The notes beneath the pieces were generated by a model. It searched no databases and was not told where the DNA came from. It saw nothing but the letters and a program-made list of their open reading frames with translations. Shown piece by piece: positions 51,694 through 61,376 of a stretch of 64,000 bases of DNA. This DNA comes from Microbacterium proteolyticum (GTDB lineage Bacteria > Actinomycetota > Actinomycetes > Actinomycetales > Microbacteriaceae). Every line of letters begins with the position of its first letter. Position 1 is the first letter of the stretch. The translations under genes and the position numbers were made by a program. Location: positions 558,001 to 622,000 of the forward strand of contig NZ_CP121274.1 in the NCBI RefSeq assembly GCF_029639405.1, in the 5' to 3' direction.

Positions 51694-53120
51694 GTGCGAT
51701 GTTCCGCTCGTTCTCGGTCTACAACTACCGCGTCTGGTTCATCGGCGCCCTCGTGTCGAACATCGGCGCGTGGATGCAGTCCACCGCCCAGAACTGGGTC
51801 GTCCTCACCGAGCTCACCCCGGGCGACGCGGCCGCGATGGGCGTGACCATGGCGCTGCAGTTCGCGCCGCCCCTGCTGCTCGTCGGTGTCACCGGATGGG
51901 TCGCCGACCGTTTCGACCGCCGCAAGCTCATCATGTGCACGCAGAGCGCCATGCTGCTCCTGGCCATCGCGCTCGGCATCCTCCTGCTCACCGGCGTCAT
52001 GACGCTGCCGCTGATGTTCGGGTTCGCCCTGGCACTCGGACTCATCACCGCCTTCGACAACCCCGCGCGGCAGGCCTTCGTCTCCGACCTGGTCGCCCGG
52101 GAGAACGCCTCCAACGCCGTGGCCCTCAACGCCGCGTCGTTCAACACCGCGCGATTGATCGGCCCCGCCGTGGCGGGTCTCATGATCGTCGCGGTCGGAA
52201 CGGGCTGGGTCTTCCTCGCCAACGCCGTGACCTTCCTCGGGATGATCACCGCCCTGCTCCTCATGCGCCCGCACGAGCTGGTCACCCACCACCGCGGCGG
52301 GGGCCCCGCGCGACTCGCGGACGGATTCCGCTACGTCGCGAAGCGGCCCGACCTCGTGGTCACGTTCGCGATGGTGTTCCTCCTCGGCGCCTTCGGCATG
52401 AACTTCCCGATCTTCGCCTCCACCATGGCCCTCGAGTTCGGCCGCGGAGCCGACGGCTTCGGCGTCCTCAGTTCGTTCGTCGCGATCGGCTCGCTCGCGG
52501 GCGCCCTGCTGGCGGCCCGCCGCGAACGCGCCCGCTTGCGCGTCGTGATCGTGGGCGCGGGCGGGTTCGCCGTGGCATCCACGCTGTCCGTCCTCGCGCC
52601 GAGCTACGAGACGTATGCGGCGACGCTCGTCCTCACCGGGTTCTGCGTCGTGACCATGCTCACCACGGCGAACGGGTACGTGCAGACCACCACCGATCCG
52701 GCGCTCCGCGGACGCGTGCTGGCACTGTACATGGCGATCCTGCTCGGCGGGACGCCCGTGGGCGCACCGATCGTGGGATGGGTCGCCGAGGCGTTCGGCC
52801 CGCGTTACGCGATCGCCCTGGCGGCGATCGTCGCGTTCCTCGCGTGCGGCATCGGCGTCGCGTGGACGCTCGCGTCGGGCCGTGTGCACAAGCACGAGAC
52901 GAAGCGCTTCCGGCTGACGCTCGACGAGACGCGCCCGATCACGACCATCGCGCCCGAACCGGAGGACTTCAGCGACGAGATCGCCGGCACGACGCCGATC
53001 CCGCTGCCGGCCGAGCGCTCACCGCGCTCCTCCGCTCCGGGACGCCCGGCGGGTCCGGGACGCCCGGCGGGTCCGGGACGTCCGGTGGGGTCGGCACCGC
53101 ACGCCCGCCCCTCGGCCTGA
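51690..53120 (+). CDS. MFS exporter (EntS/TetV-like)
   Basis: 476 residues, about twelve membrane helices, MFS_3/EntS group: YNYRVWFIGALVSNIGAWMQS, GWVADRFDRRKLIM, DNPARQAFVSDLV and LRGRVLALYMAILLGGTPVGAPI. Probably effluxes a drug or siderophore-like molecule. The C-terminal tail (about 410-476) is cytoplasmic and ends in PGRPAG repeats encoded by an 18-bp direct repeat (about 53036-53090). It is translated with the MarR gene. Its stop lies 14 bases from the converging LuxR gene. Confidence 0.9.
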   Translation: MSAMFRSFSVYNYRVWFIGALVSNIGAWMQSTAQNWVVLTELTPGDAAAMGVTMALQFAPPLLLVGVTGWVADRFDRRKLIMCTQSAMLLLAIALGILLLTGVMTLPLMFGFALALGLITAFDNPARQAFVSDLVARENASNAVALNAASFNTARLIGPAVAGLMIVAVGTGWVFLANAVTFLGMITALLLMRPHELVTHHRGGGPARLADGFRYVAKRPDLVVTFAMVFLLGAFGMNFPIFASTMALEFGRGADGFGVLSSFVAIGSLAGALLAARRERARLRVVIVGAGGFAVASTLSVLAPSYETYAATLVLTGFCVVTMLTTANGYVQTTTDPALRGRVLALYMAILLGGTPVGAPIVGWVAEAFGPRYAIALAAIVAFLACGIGVAWTLASGRVHKHETKRFRLTLDETRPITTIAPEPEDFSDEIAGTTPIPLPAERSPRSSAPGRPAGPGRPAGPGRPVGSAPHARPSA

Positions 53121-53134
53121 GCTCCGCGCGGCGC

Positions 53135-54568
53135 TCAGACGTAGAAGCCGTGGGCCTCGAGAACGGCGACCGCGGCCTCGCGCCCCGAGACCTGCAGCTT
53201 CGCGTAGATCGACCGGAGCTGCGACTTCACGGTGTTCAGCGACACGTCGAGTTCCTCGGCGATCTGCGGCAGGCTGCGCGGACCGCGCAGCGCCAGCGCC
53301 AGACGCTCCTCCCGGGGACTCAGGTTGGGAAGCGGGGGCCGGTGGTCGTGCGTGGGCACGAGGGCGAGCATTCCCGCCACGCGGGCGACCCTGTCCTCGG
53401 AGCCCGGGTGCTGCGTCGCCATGCGGTCCAGCAGCACGAGCAGGTCGGCCTGGGGAAGAGTGAGGTACGGCGTGAGCGAACCGCCCAACGACTCGGAGAG
53501 GTGGAAACCCTCGGAGAACGCGGCGTCGGCCGCAGCGTCGTTGCCCAGGCGCGCGTGCGCGACGGCGCGGCGCAGCAGCAGCGGCGTGAGCGTCCGGACG
53601 CAGTGCTGCGTGCCCATGCGGATGCACGGATCCGTCGACTCGAGCACCTCCCGCTCACGGCCGAGCGCGATGAGGGCGGCGGCGCGCTGCATGTCGAAGC
53701 ACAGCGCGTGCCCCGGCGGTGAGATACGCCCCTCCAGGACCGCCAGCGCGCGGCGCGGCTCGCCGCGGGCGAGCAGCAGGTCGGCGTACACCCCCTGCGC
53801 GAACCCCCGCACCATGCTGTGCCCGGAGTGCGACTCGGTCCCGCCGGCCAGCGCGGCCACCAGCACCATCCCCTCGGCGTAGTCGCGGTGGATGAGAGCG
53901 CTCATCGCCCGGGCGGCCCGCGCCGAGTACTGCCAGTACGGATCGTGCGGCGCTCCGTCGCGCAGTTCCTCCGCCGTCCGGTCCATGGCCTCGGCATCGA
54001 GGGCTGCCGAGGCGACGAGGATGCGCGCGAGCAGCAGATCGTAGTCGGGGTGCACGGTCTCCCACCCGGACCCGGATGCCAGCTCCTCGCACACGCGCAG
54101 GCTCTCGCTCGCCAGGATGTACTCGCCGTTGATGGCGGCGGCGAGACTGCGCACCGCGTGGGCTCGGAACGTGCTCTCGGCGTCGTCGGAGTAGGCGAGC
54201 GCAGAGGCGGCGTACTCCCCGGCCCGGCGCGGCCACCCCGCCGCGGCGTAGACCTCGGCGACGGCGGAGAAGAGGCGCGACCGCGCCGTCGCGTCGACCC
54301 GGCCCGGCGCCCGCATCCGACCGTCCGCGAAATGCCGGTCGATCAGGCGGAGGCCGTCGTCGATGCGATCGAGCCGTGCGCGGGCGATCAGCAGCCCCTC
54401 GAGCGTCTGAGCGCTGGCATCCACCCAGACGCGGGGGGCGGGGCCGGCCTCGATATCGGCGAGGAAACGCAGGTCGGCGACGTCGGGCGCCGGAGCGGTG
54501 GGGAGGACCCCCCGGACCACCCGCTCCGCCACGGCTTTGACGTTCATCAGGGACGACGATGCGATCAC
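53135..54568 (-). CDS. LuxR-family regulator with TPR-like sensor region
   Basis: 477 residues. The C-terminal LuxR HTH (about 415-475) reads LSPREERLALALRGPRSLPQ and LDVSLNTVKSQLRSIYAKLQ. The rest is helical TPR-like repeat (ARSRLFSAVAEVYAAAGWPRRAG, PHDPYWQYSARAARAMS); there is no ATPase domain, unlike MalT/LAL proteins. GTG 54568 is preceded by GGGGAG at six bases; a longer in-frame start at 54649 would extend over the divergent promoter. Divergent from the DHA2 exporter gene, which it may control. Confidence 0.85.
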   Translation of the reverse strand: MIASSSLMNVKAVAERVVRGVLPTAPAPDVADLRFLADIEAGPAPRVWVDASAQTLEGLLIARARLDRIDDGLRLIDRHFADGRMRAPGRVDATARSRLFSAVAEVYAAAGWPRRAGEYAASALAYSDDAESTFRAHAVRSLAAAINGEYILASESLRVCEELASGSGWETVHPDYDLLLARILVASAALDAEAMDRTAEELRDGAPHDPYWQYSARAARAMSALIHRDYAEGMVLVAALAGGTESHSGHSMVRGFAQGVYADLLLARGEPRRALAVLEGRISPPGHALCFDMQRAAALIALGREREVLESTDPCIRMGTQHCVRTLTPLLLRRAVAHARLGNDAAADAAFSEGFHLSESLGGSLTPYLTLPQADLLVLLDRMATQHPGSEDRVARVAGMLALVPTHDHRPPLPNLSPREERLALALRGPRSLPQIAEELDVSLNTVKSQLRSIYAKLQVSGREAAVAVLEAHGFYV

Positions 54569-54655
54569 GACCTGCTCCCCATTTTCTGATGCTAAATCAC
54601 GACGATGGACGGTTCGGCCGGATCGCACCACGAATGACTCTTTCGGCACGGCTTT

Positions 54656-54674
54656 TCGCTAGATAAGCTAGCGA
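54656..54674. promoter_or_regulatory. Palindrome at the DHA2 exporter start
   Basis: TCGCTAG (54656-54662) and CTAGCGA (54668-54674) pair perfectly with a 5-base spacer. The -10-like TAAGCT (54664-54669) lies inside it, six bases before the ATG, so a bound regulator would cover the promoter. Confidence 0.6.
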
Positions 54675-54675
54675 T

Positions 54676-56289
54676 ATGGACGAACGCATGGCCGGCCGCC
54701 GCTGGGCGGGACTCGTTTTCATCAGCATCGCCGTCTCGCTGATCATCGTCGACTCGACGATCGTGAACGTCGCCGTCCCCTCGATCGTCGAGGACCTCGG
54801 GATCTCCTCGACCGAGGTCCAATGGGTGCAGGAGGCGTACACCCTCGTCTTCGCCTCCCTGCTGCTGGTGTTCGGCAGCCTGGCCGATCGATTCGGCCGA
54901 CGACGGCTCATGCTGCTCGGCGTGGCGATCTTCATCGTCGCCTCGATCGCCGCGGCCGTCGCGCCCACCGGCGGGCTGCTCATCCTGTCGCGGCTCGTCC
55001 AGGGCGTCGGCGGATCGATGATCCTCCCCACGACCCTGTCGCTCATCAACGCGACGTTCCGCGGGCGTGAGCGTGGCATCGCGTTCGCCGTGTGGGGATC
55101 CACGATCGGAGGCATGGCGGCCGTCGGGCCGCTGCTCGGCGGCTGGTTGACCACCTCGTTCTCGTGGCGCTGGGCGTTCGGGATCAACATCCCCCTCGGC
55201 ATCCTCATCGTCATCGGCGTGCTCTTCACGGTGGCGGAATCGCGCAGCGACCGGCGCGAGACCATCGACGGCGTCGGAGCCCTCCTGTCGGTGCTCACGA
55301 TGGCGCCGCTGGTCTTCGGTCTGATCGAGGGCCGGACCTACGGCTGGTGGACGGTCGACCAGACACTCCAGATCGGCGACTGGCAGTGGCCGTGGTCGCT
55401 CTCCCCCGTGCCGATCGCCTTCGCGGTCGCGCTGGTCGCCCTGGCGGCCTTCATCGCGTGGGGAGTCCACCGCCGGCGGCGCGGGCGCTCGACACTCCTC
55501 GCCCTCGGCCTGTTCCGCATCGCGTCCTTCCGCAACGGCAACATCGCCGCCGCGGTCGTCTCCCTCGGGGAGTTCGGCATCATCCTCGCCCTCCCCCTCT
55601 GGCTGCAGTTCGTCGTCGGCTTCGACGCACTGCAGACCGGCCTCCTCCTGCTCTCGCTGGCCATCGGGTCGTTCGTGGCGAGTGGGATCGCCGGCGCCCT
55701 GAGCGGTCGCGTCGCACCGGTGTGGATCGTTCGCGCGGGCCTCCTCGCGGAGATCATCGGAGTCGCCGGCGTCGCCTTCACGATCGGACCGGATGCCACC
55801 TGGGGACCCCTCATCCCCTTCCTGTTCGTCTACGGCGTCGGGGTGGGCCTGGCCACCGCGCAGCTCACGGGCGTCGTCTTGGCGGAGGTTCCGCCCGCAG
55901 AGAGCGGCGCCGCGTCGGGCACGCAGTCGACCTCCCGCCAACTTGGCGCGGCGCTCGGCGTCGCCATCCTCGGGACCGTCCTGTTCTCGACCACCTCGAG
56001 CGTGCTCGCCTCCGCCCTCGACGACCGGGGGCTGCCCGCCGAGCAGCGGGACCAGGTCGTGTCGCAGGTGGTCGACAGCGCGGGCGCCGCGATCGTCGGG
56101 CTCGAGCAGTCGCCGCAGACGCAGGACCTCGCGGCGGACGCGCGGACGGCGTTCAGCGACGGCACGAAGGCCGCCGCCTTCACCGCAGCCGGATTCCTGA
56201 CGCTCGGGTTGATCTCGACGCTCACGCTCGGCGCCGCCGCGAGCGGGCGCGGCAGCCGCCAGGAAGAGGAGGAGCAGGCGCGCCGCTGA
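54676..56289 (+). CDS. DHA2-family (EmrB/QacA) MFS exporter
   Basis: 537 residues, fourteen membrane helices. VDSTIVNVAVPSIVEDLG is the DHA2 motif D1, FGSLADRFGRRRLMLLG is motif A and GWSWRW-like FSWRWAFGINIPLG follows. Exports drugs or antiseptics with protons. The ATG has TAAGCT six bases upstream and no ribosome site. The C-terminus (GSRQEEEEQARR) is charged. A tandem repeat follows its stop. Confidence 0.92.
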   Translation: MDERMAGRRWAGLVFISIAVSLIIVDSTIVNVAVPSIVEDLGISSTEVQWVQEAYTLVFASLLLVFGSLADRFGRRRLMLLGVAIFIVASIAAAVAPTGGLLILSRLVQGVGGSMILPTTLSLINATFRGRERGIAFAVWGSTIGGMAAVGPLLGGWLTTSFSWRWAFGINIPLGILIVIGVLFTVAESRSDRRETIDGVGALLSVLTMAPLVFGLIEGRTYGWWTVDQTLQIGDWQWPWSLSPVPIAFAVALVALAAFIAWGVHRRRRGRSTLLALGLFRIASFRNGNIAAAVVSLGEFGIILALPLWLQFVVGFDALQTGLLLLSLAIGSFVASGIAGALSGRVAPVWIVRAGLLAEIIGVAGVAFTIGPDATWGPLIPFLFVYGVGVGLATAQLTGVVLAEVPPAESGAASGTQSTSRQLGAALGVAILGTVLFSTTSSVLASALDDRGLPAEQRDQVVSQVVDSAGAAIVGLEQSPQTQDLAADARTAFSDGTKAAAFTAAGFLTLGLISTLTLGAAASGRGSRQEEEEQARR

Positions 56290-56302
56290 GCGGGTGCGGC
56301 AG

Positions 56303-56480
56303 AACCTCAGCGATCCGCGCCGGGTCAGCGGCATCCACGCGGTTCGGACTGAGGTTGCGCGAATCACCGACGCTGCGCGCCCACCCCGCGGATGCGACAC
56401 AACCTCAGCGATCCGCGCCGGGTCAGCGGCATCCACGCGGTTCGGACTGAGGTTGCGCGAATCACCGACGCTGCGCGCCC
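56303..56480. repeat. 98-bp tandem duplication with inverted arms between converging genes
   Basis: An 80-base block at 56303-56382 is repeated without change at 56401-56480 (period 98). Each unit holds AACCTCAG and CTGAGGTT arms 38 bases apart, so each can form a hairpin. It fills the space between the DHA2 exporter and lldD stop codons and probably terminates both. The perfect identity implies a recent duplication. Confidence 0.85.
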
Positions 56481-56484
56481 CGCG

Positions 56485-57738
56485 TCAGACGCGGGCGTCC
56501 GCTCCGTCGGCGACCGGCACCAGGCGCGTCAGCTGCGTGACGTGGCGGGGCTCGAGCTCGGCCAGGCTCGAGACGCCGAGCAGCGCCATCGTGCGCTCGA
56601 TCTCGCTGCGGAGGATCGCGATCGTGCGGTCCACGCCCTGGCGGCCGCCGGCCATGAGGCCGTAGAGGTACGCGCGGCCGATGAGCGTGAACTTCGCGCC
56701 GAGGGCGATGGATGCCACGATGTCGGCGCCGTTCATGATGCCGGTGTCGACCATGACCGTGGCGTCCTTGCCGACCTCGCGCACGACGTGCGGGAGGAGG
56801 CGGAAGGGGATCGGCGCGCGGTCGAGCTGGCGTCCGCCGTGGTTGGACAGGACGATGCCGTCCACACCGAGGTCGACCAGGCGGGCGGCGTCGGCGACGT
56901 TCTGCACGCCCTTCACGACCAGCTTGCCCGGCCACATGCCGCGGATGATGTCGAGGTCGTCGTAGCTGATCGTCGGGTCCATCGCGGCGTTCAGCAGCTC
57001 ACCGACGGTGCCGCCGGTGGTGCTGAGGGAGGCGAACTCGAGCTTGGGCGTGGTGAGGAAGTCATACCACCACCACGGACGCGGGATGGCGTTCACGATC
57101 GTGCCGAGCGTGAGCTGCGGGGGAATCGAGAAGCCGTTGCGCTTGTCGCGGAGGCGAGCGCCGGCGATGGGGGTGTCGACGGTGAACTGCAGGGTGTCGA
57201 ACCCGGCCGCAGCCGCCCGCTCGACGAGACCGTACGAGATCTCGCGCTGCTTCATCACGTACAGCTGGAACCAGTTGCGGCCGACGGGGTTCGCGGCCTT
57301 CACGCCCTCGATCGAGGTCGTCCCGAGGGTCGAGAGCGTGAACGGGATGCCGGCGGCCGCCGCCGCGGAGGCACCGGCGGTCTCGCCCTCGGTCTGCATC
57401 AGACGCGTGAACCCGGTGGGGGCGATGCCGAACGGCAGGGCCGAGGGCCCACCGAGGATCTCGCACGAGGTGTCGACATTCGCCGCGGGCCGCAGGATGT
57501 CGGGGTGGAACTCGACGTCCTCGAAGGCGCGGCGGGCGCGGTCGAGCGAGAGCTCGCCCTCGGCGGCACCGTCGGTGTAGTCGAACGCGGCTTTGGGCGT
57601 CCGGCGCTTCGCGATCGTACGCAGATCGGCGATCGTCAGCGCCGCGTCGAGGCGGCGCTTGCGGGCGTCGAGCTCGGGCTTCTTGAACTGCATGAGCTCG
57701 AGGAGCTCGCCGACCTTGGGCAGCTGGCGCTGAACCAT
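56485..57738 (-). CDS. lldD: L-lactate dehydrogenase (FMN-dependent, LldD-type)
   Basis: 417 residues. FMN-dependent alpha-hydroxy-acid oxidase: [41 protein letters not shown] and the catalytic-His motif [20 protein letters not shown]. It oxidises L-lactate to pyruvate and donates electrons to the membrane chain. It sits 32 bases after rhaB, which suggests use of the lactate formed from rhamnose by RhaEW. An LldR-type operator lies in the gap. ATG 57738 has only a weak ribosome site (GCGAG). Confidence 0.9.
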   Translation of the reverse strand: MVQRQLPKVGELLELMQFKKPELDARKRRLDAALTIADLRTIAKRRTPKAAFDYTDGAAEGELSLDRARRAFEDVEFHPDILRPAANVDTSCEILGGPSALPFGIAPTGFTRLMQTEGETAGASAAAAAGIPFTLSTLGTTSIEGVKAANPVGRNWFQLYVMKQREISYGLVERAAAAGFDTLQFTVDTPIAGARLRDKRNGFSIPPQLTLGTIVNAIPRPWWWYDFLTTPKLEFASLSTTGGTVGELLNAAMDPTISYDDLDIIRGMWPGKLVVKGVQNVADAARLVDLGVDGIVLSNHGGRQLDRAPIPFRLLPHVVREVGKDATVMVDTGIMNGADIVASIALGAKFTLIGRAYLYGLMAGGRQGVDRTIAILRSEIERTMALLGVSSLAELEPRHVTQLTRLVPVADGADARV

Positions 57739-57753
57739 GGAGTCTCGCTTTCG

Positions 57754-57768
57754 TGTGGTCTGACCACA
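57754..57768. promoter_or_regulatory. LldR/FadR-type operator upstream of lldD
   Basis: TGTGGTCTGACCACA is a perfect palindrome with TGGTCTGACCA inside it, fitting the GntR/FadR-group consensus TNGTNNNACNA known for corynebacterial LldR. It lies 16 bases before the lldD ATG. Confidence 0.75.
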
Positions 57769-57770
57769 GA

Positions 57771-59222
57771 CTACGCCGGTTCCGCGACGACGGAGCCGCG
57801 GGGCGTGTATCGGACAGGGGGGAAGGCGCGGGCGACGCGCACGCGCAGATCTTCGAGGCTCGCGTCGGTGCCGAAGCACCCGAGCGCGCGGGCCTGCACG
57901 AGGACGTTGCCGAGCGCCGTGGCCTCCACGGGCCCAGCCAGCACGGACACACCCGCACAGTCGGCGGTCGCCTGGCACAGCAGCGCGTTGCGCGCGCCGC
58001 CGCCGACGAGGTGGATGACGTCGACCTCGCGGCCCGCCAACCCGCCCGCGGTGCGCGCGGCCCGAGCGAACGCGGCCGCGATGCTCTCCACGATGATGCG
58101 CGCGAACATCGGCCGCCCGGCACGGCCCGGGCGATCGGCGCCGATCAGCGCCGCGATGCGTCCGGGCATGTCGCCCGGGGCCGCGAGCTCTGGGGCGTTC
58201 GCATCGAACAGGCGCGCGGGCGGCGACACCGCGCCGGCCGAGGCGAGGAGCAGCGGGAGGTCGATCGGGGCGCCGTCCTCCTCCTCCCACGCGCGCACGG
58301 TCTCGCTCAGCAGCCAAAGCCCGGTGACGTTGTGGAGGAAGCGCACGCGCCCGTCGACGCCGCCCTCGTTGGTGAAGTTCGCCTGGCGGGCGGCATCCGT
58401 CACGATCGGTTCCGCGAGCTCGAGTCCCACGAGCCCCCACGTGCCGCACGAGATGTAGGCGGCGTTCGGGGTGGACAGCGGCACGGCGACGATCGCCGAC
58501 GCGGTGTCGTGGGAGCCGACGGCGACGACCGGGATCGCGCCGAACTCGGCGGGGGTCTCCCCGATCGTCTCGCCCGGGTCGACGAGCGGAGGCAGAACGG
58601 ATGCCGGGATGCCGAGCGCCTCGGCAAGGGCCGAGTCCCACTCCCCCGTGCGCACGTCAAGGAGCCCGGTCGTCGAGGCGTTGGTGCGTTCGGCGACCGC
58701 GCGCCCGGTGAGGCGCTCGGCGATGAGATCGGGGATGAGGACGCTCACCTCCGCCTCGCCGACGCGCGGGTCGGCCGCGTACTGATACAGCGTGGTGAAC
58801 GGCAGGAACTGCAGACCGTTGCGGCGAGAGAGCTCCTCGAACGGAATCACCGCGTGAACGGCATCCACTCCCCGCGCGGTGCGCGCATCACGGTAGTGGA
58901 ACGGCTCGGCGAGCAGCTCCCCGCCGCGCAGCAGGCCGTAGTCGACCGCCCACGAGTCGATGCCCACGCTCTCGATCGCCGGCTCGCGGCGGAGGGCTTC
59001 GGCGAGCCCCGCGCGCACGTGTCCCCACAGCGCGTCGATGTCCCAGTGCCAGCCGTCGGCGCGCTCGACCGGTCCGTTCGGGAAACGCGCGACCTCCTCG
59101 AGCGCGAGCGTGTCATCGCCGACCCGGCCGATCATCACCCGCCCGCTGGTCGCGCCGAGGTCGACGGCCGCGACGGCGCGGACGGCGCCGGGCACCGCCG
59201 CGGCCGACACGGAGCCACTCAT
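57771..59222 (-). CDS. rhaB: Rhamnulokinase
   Basis: 483 residues. FGGY kinase: [18 protein letters not shown] at the N-terminus, [31 protein letters not shown] and [19 protein letters not shown]. It phosphorylates L-rhamnulose with ATP. ATG overlaps the rhaEW stop (ATGA). Confidence 0.94.
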   Translation of the reverse strand: MSGSVSAAAVPGAVRAVAAVDLGATSGRVMIGRVGDDTLALEEVARFPNGPVERADGWHWDIDALWGHVRAGLAEALRREPAIESVGIDSWAVDYGLLRGGELLAEPFHYRDARTARGVDAVHAVIPFEELSRRNGLQFLPFTTLYQYAADPRVGEAEVSVLIPDLIAERLTGRAVAERTNASTTGLLDVRTGEWDSALAEALGIPASVLPPLVDPGETIGETPAEFGAIPVVAVGSHDTASAIVAVPLSTPNAAYISCGTWGLVGLELAEPIVTDAARQANFTNEGGVDGRVRFLHNVTGLWLLSETVRAWEEEDGAPIDLPLLLASAGAVSPPARLFDANAPELAAPGDMPGRIAALIGADRPGRAGRPMFARIIVESIAAAFARAARTAGGLAGREVDVIHLVGGGARNALLCQATADCAGVSVLAGPVEATALGNVLVQARALGCFGTDASLEDLRVRVARAFPPVRYTPRGSVVAEPA

Positions 59223-61255
59223 CGCAGGAACGCCGCGGCGACGCCCGAGTCCACGGGGATGTGGAGACCCGTCGTGCGGGAGAGCTCGGGCCCGGTGAGC
59301 ACGTACACCGCGTCGGCCACGTTCTCGGGGACGACCTCGCGCTTGAGGATCGTGCGGTTGGCGTAGAACTGGCCGAGGTCCTCTTCCTTCACACCGTACG
59401 TCGCGGCACGGTTGGCGCCCCAGCCGGCGGCGAAGATGCCCGAGCCGCGCACCACACCGTCGGGGTTGATGCCGTTCACCCGCACGCCGTGCTCGCCGAG
59501 CTCGACCGCGAGGAGTCGCACCTGGTGCGCCTGGTCGGCCTTGGTGGCCGAGTAGGCGATGTTGTTCGGGCCCGCGAAGACCGAGTTCTTCGACGAGATG
59601 TAGATGACGTCGCCACCGAGTTTCTGCGCGATGAGCGCCTTCGCGGCGGCCTTCGACACGAGGAACGACCCCTTCGCCATCACGTCGTGCTGAAGGTCCC
59701 AGTCCTTCTCGGTGGTCTCCAGCAGCGGCTTCGACAGCGAGAGCCCCGCGTTGTTGACCACGAGATCGATGCCGCCGAACGCCAGCAGCGTCGCGTCGAT
59801 CGCGGCCTGGACACCCTCGGCATCCGCCACGTTCGCCGCGACACCGATCGCGACGTCGGTGCCGCCGAGCTCGGCGGCCGCGGCCTGGGCCTTCTCGAGG
59901 TCGAGGTCGGCGACGACGACGCACGCGCCCTCCGCCGCGAGGCGGGTGGCGATGGCCTTGCCGATCCCGGATGCCGCGCCCGTGACGAAGGCGATGCGGC
60001 CCTGGTGCGTCTTGGGCTTCGGCATGCGCTGGAGCTTGGCCTCCTCGAGCGCCCAGTACTCGATGCGGAACTTCTCGGCATCCGAGATCGGCGCGTACGT
60101 CGACAGCGCCTCGGCGCCGCGCATGACGTTGATCGCATTGACGTAGAACTCGCCCGCGACGCGGGCGGTCTGCTTGTTGGCGCCGTACGAGAACATGCCG
60201 ACGCCCGGCACGAGCACGATGAGCGGGTCGGCGCCGCGGATTGCCGGGGAGTCGGCATCCGCGTGCGCGTCGTAGTACGCCTGGTACTCGGCGCGGTACT
60301 CCGCGTGCAGTTCCTTCAGGCGAGCGATCGCGTCCTCGACCGACGCGTCGGCGGGGAGGTCGAGGATCAGCGGCTTGACCTTGGTGCGCAGGAAGTGATC
60401 GGGGCAGCTCGTGCCGAGCGCGGCGAGGGCGGGGGCCTTCTCGGATGCCAGGAAGTCCAGCACCACGTCGGAGTCGGTGAAGTGGCCGACCATCGGCTTG
60501 TCGGTGGACGCGAGTCCGCGGATCGTCGCCGCGAGGGCCGCGGCCTTCGCCCGGCGCTCGGCCTCGGGCAGCGCCGCGAAGCCCGCACGGACGCCGCCGA
60601 AGGGCTCGGCCGCACCGTTCGCGTCGATGTACGCCTGGGCGGTGTCGATGATCCAGAGGCTGTTGCGCTCGGCCTCCTCGGACGTGTCACCCCACGCGGT
60701 GATGCCGTGTCCGCCGAGGATCGTGCCGATCGCCTGCGGGTTCGCGGCCTTGATCGCCGCGATGTCGAGGCCGAGCTGGAAGCCGGGGCGACGCCACGGC
60801 ACCCACACCACCTTGTCGCCGAAGATCTTGGCGGTCAGTTCCTCGCCGTCAGCGGCGGTCGCGATCGCGATGCCGGCGTCGGGGTGGAGGTGGTCGACGT
60901 GCGCGGCATCTACGAGTCCGTGCATGGCGGTGTCGATCGACGGGGCAGCACCCCCCTTGCCGTGCAGGCAGTAATCGAACGCGGCGACCATCTCGTCCTC
61001 GCGGTCGATGCCGGGGTAGACGTCGACGAGGGCGCGCATGCGGTCCAGGCGCAGCACTGCCAGGCCCTTCTCGGTGAGCGTGCCGAGGTCGCCGCCGGAG
61101 CCCTTGACCCACAGCAGCTCGACCGGCTCGCCGGTGACGGGATCGATGTCGGTGCCCTTGGCGGAGGTGTTGCCGCCGGCGTAGTTGGTGACCTTCGGGT
61201 CGGAGCCGAGGCGGTTGCTGCGCGCGACGAGGTCGGCGGCGGTGGAGCTGGTCAT
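59219..61255 (-). CDS. rhaEW: Bifunctional rhamnulose-1-phosphate aldolase / lactaldehyde dehydrogenase
   Basis: 678 residues, a natural fusion. Residues about 1-400 are a class II aldolase/adducin domain: NYAGGNTSAKGTDIDPVTGE, HLHPDAGIAIA, ILGGHGITAWG. Residues about 420-678 are an SDR: VTGAASGIGKAIATRLAAEGA, NNAGLSLSK and YSATKADQ with the active-site Tyr-Lys. The aldolase gives DHAP and L-lactaldehyde; the SDR part oxidises lactaldehyde to L-lactate (established for RhaEW). AAAGGA ribosome-site-like sequence before ATG. Lactate is then used by lldD. Confidence 0.94.
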   Translation of the reverse strand: MTSSTAADLVARSNRLGSDPKVTNYAGGNTSAKGTDIDPVTGEPVELLWVKGSGGDLGTLTEKGLAVLRLDRMRALVDVYPGIDREDEMVAAFDYCLHGKGGAAPSIDTAMHGLVDAAHVDHLHPDAGIAIATAADGEELTAKIFGDKVVWVPWRRPGFQLGLDIAAIKAANPQAIGTILGGHGITAWGDTSEEAERNSLWIIDTAQAYIDANGAAEPFGGVRAGFAALPEAERRAKAAALAATIRGLASTDKPMVGHFTDSDVVLDFLASEKAPALAALGTSCPDHFLRTKVKPLILDLPADASVEDAIARLKELHAEYRAEYQAYYDAHADADSPAIRGADPLIVLVPGVGMFSYGANKQTARVAGEFYVNAINVMRGAEALSTYAPISDAEKFRIEYWALEEAKLQRMPKPKTHQGRIAFVTGAASGIGKAIATRLAAEGACVVVADLDLEKAQAAAAELGGTDVAIGVAANVADAEGVQAAIDATLLAFGGIDLVVNNAGLSLSKPLLETTEKDWDLQHDVMAKGSFLVSKAAAKALIAQKLGGDVIYISSKNSVFAGPNNIAYSATKADQAHQVRLLAVELGEHGVRVNGINPDGVVRGSGIFAAGWGANRAATYGVKEEDLGQFYANRTILKREVVPENVADAVYVLTGPELSRTTGLHIPVDSGVAAAFLR

Positions 61256-61280
61256 GCGAGGAGGTTCCTTTCACCATTCG

Positions 61281-61331
61281 GTGTCCAGGACACGCGGATG
61301 CCGGCGGGGCGCATCCGCGTGTCTTGGACAC
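61281..61331. repeat. 51-bp hairpin with palindromic arms between rhaEW and rhaI
   Basis: 21-bp arms 61281-61301 and 61311-61331 pair with one mismatch, 9-base loop, centred on 61306. Each arm starts or ends with its own small palindrome (GTGTCCAGGACAC, GTGTCTTGGACAC). It lies 46 bases after the rhaI stop and could tune expression of the downstream genes or protect the mRNA. Confidence 0.8.
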
Positions 61332-61376
61332 TCAAGCCATGTGGGGGCCGCCCGGCGCGGGCGGCGCGGGTCGGGA

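Noticed and set aside
56290..56484. Short repeated peptide gene in the 98-bp duplication
   Set aside because: Frames stay open in several directions only because stop codons are rare at this GC; the inverted arms and position between converging stops fit a terminator better.
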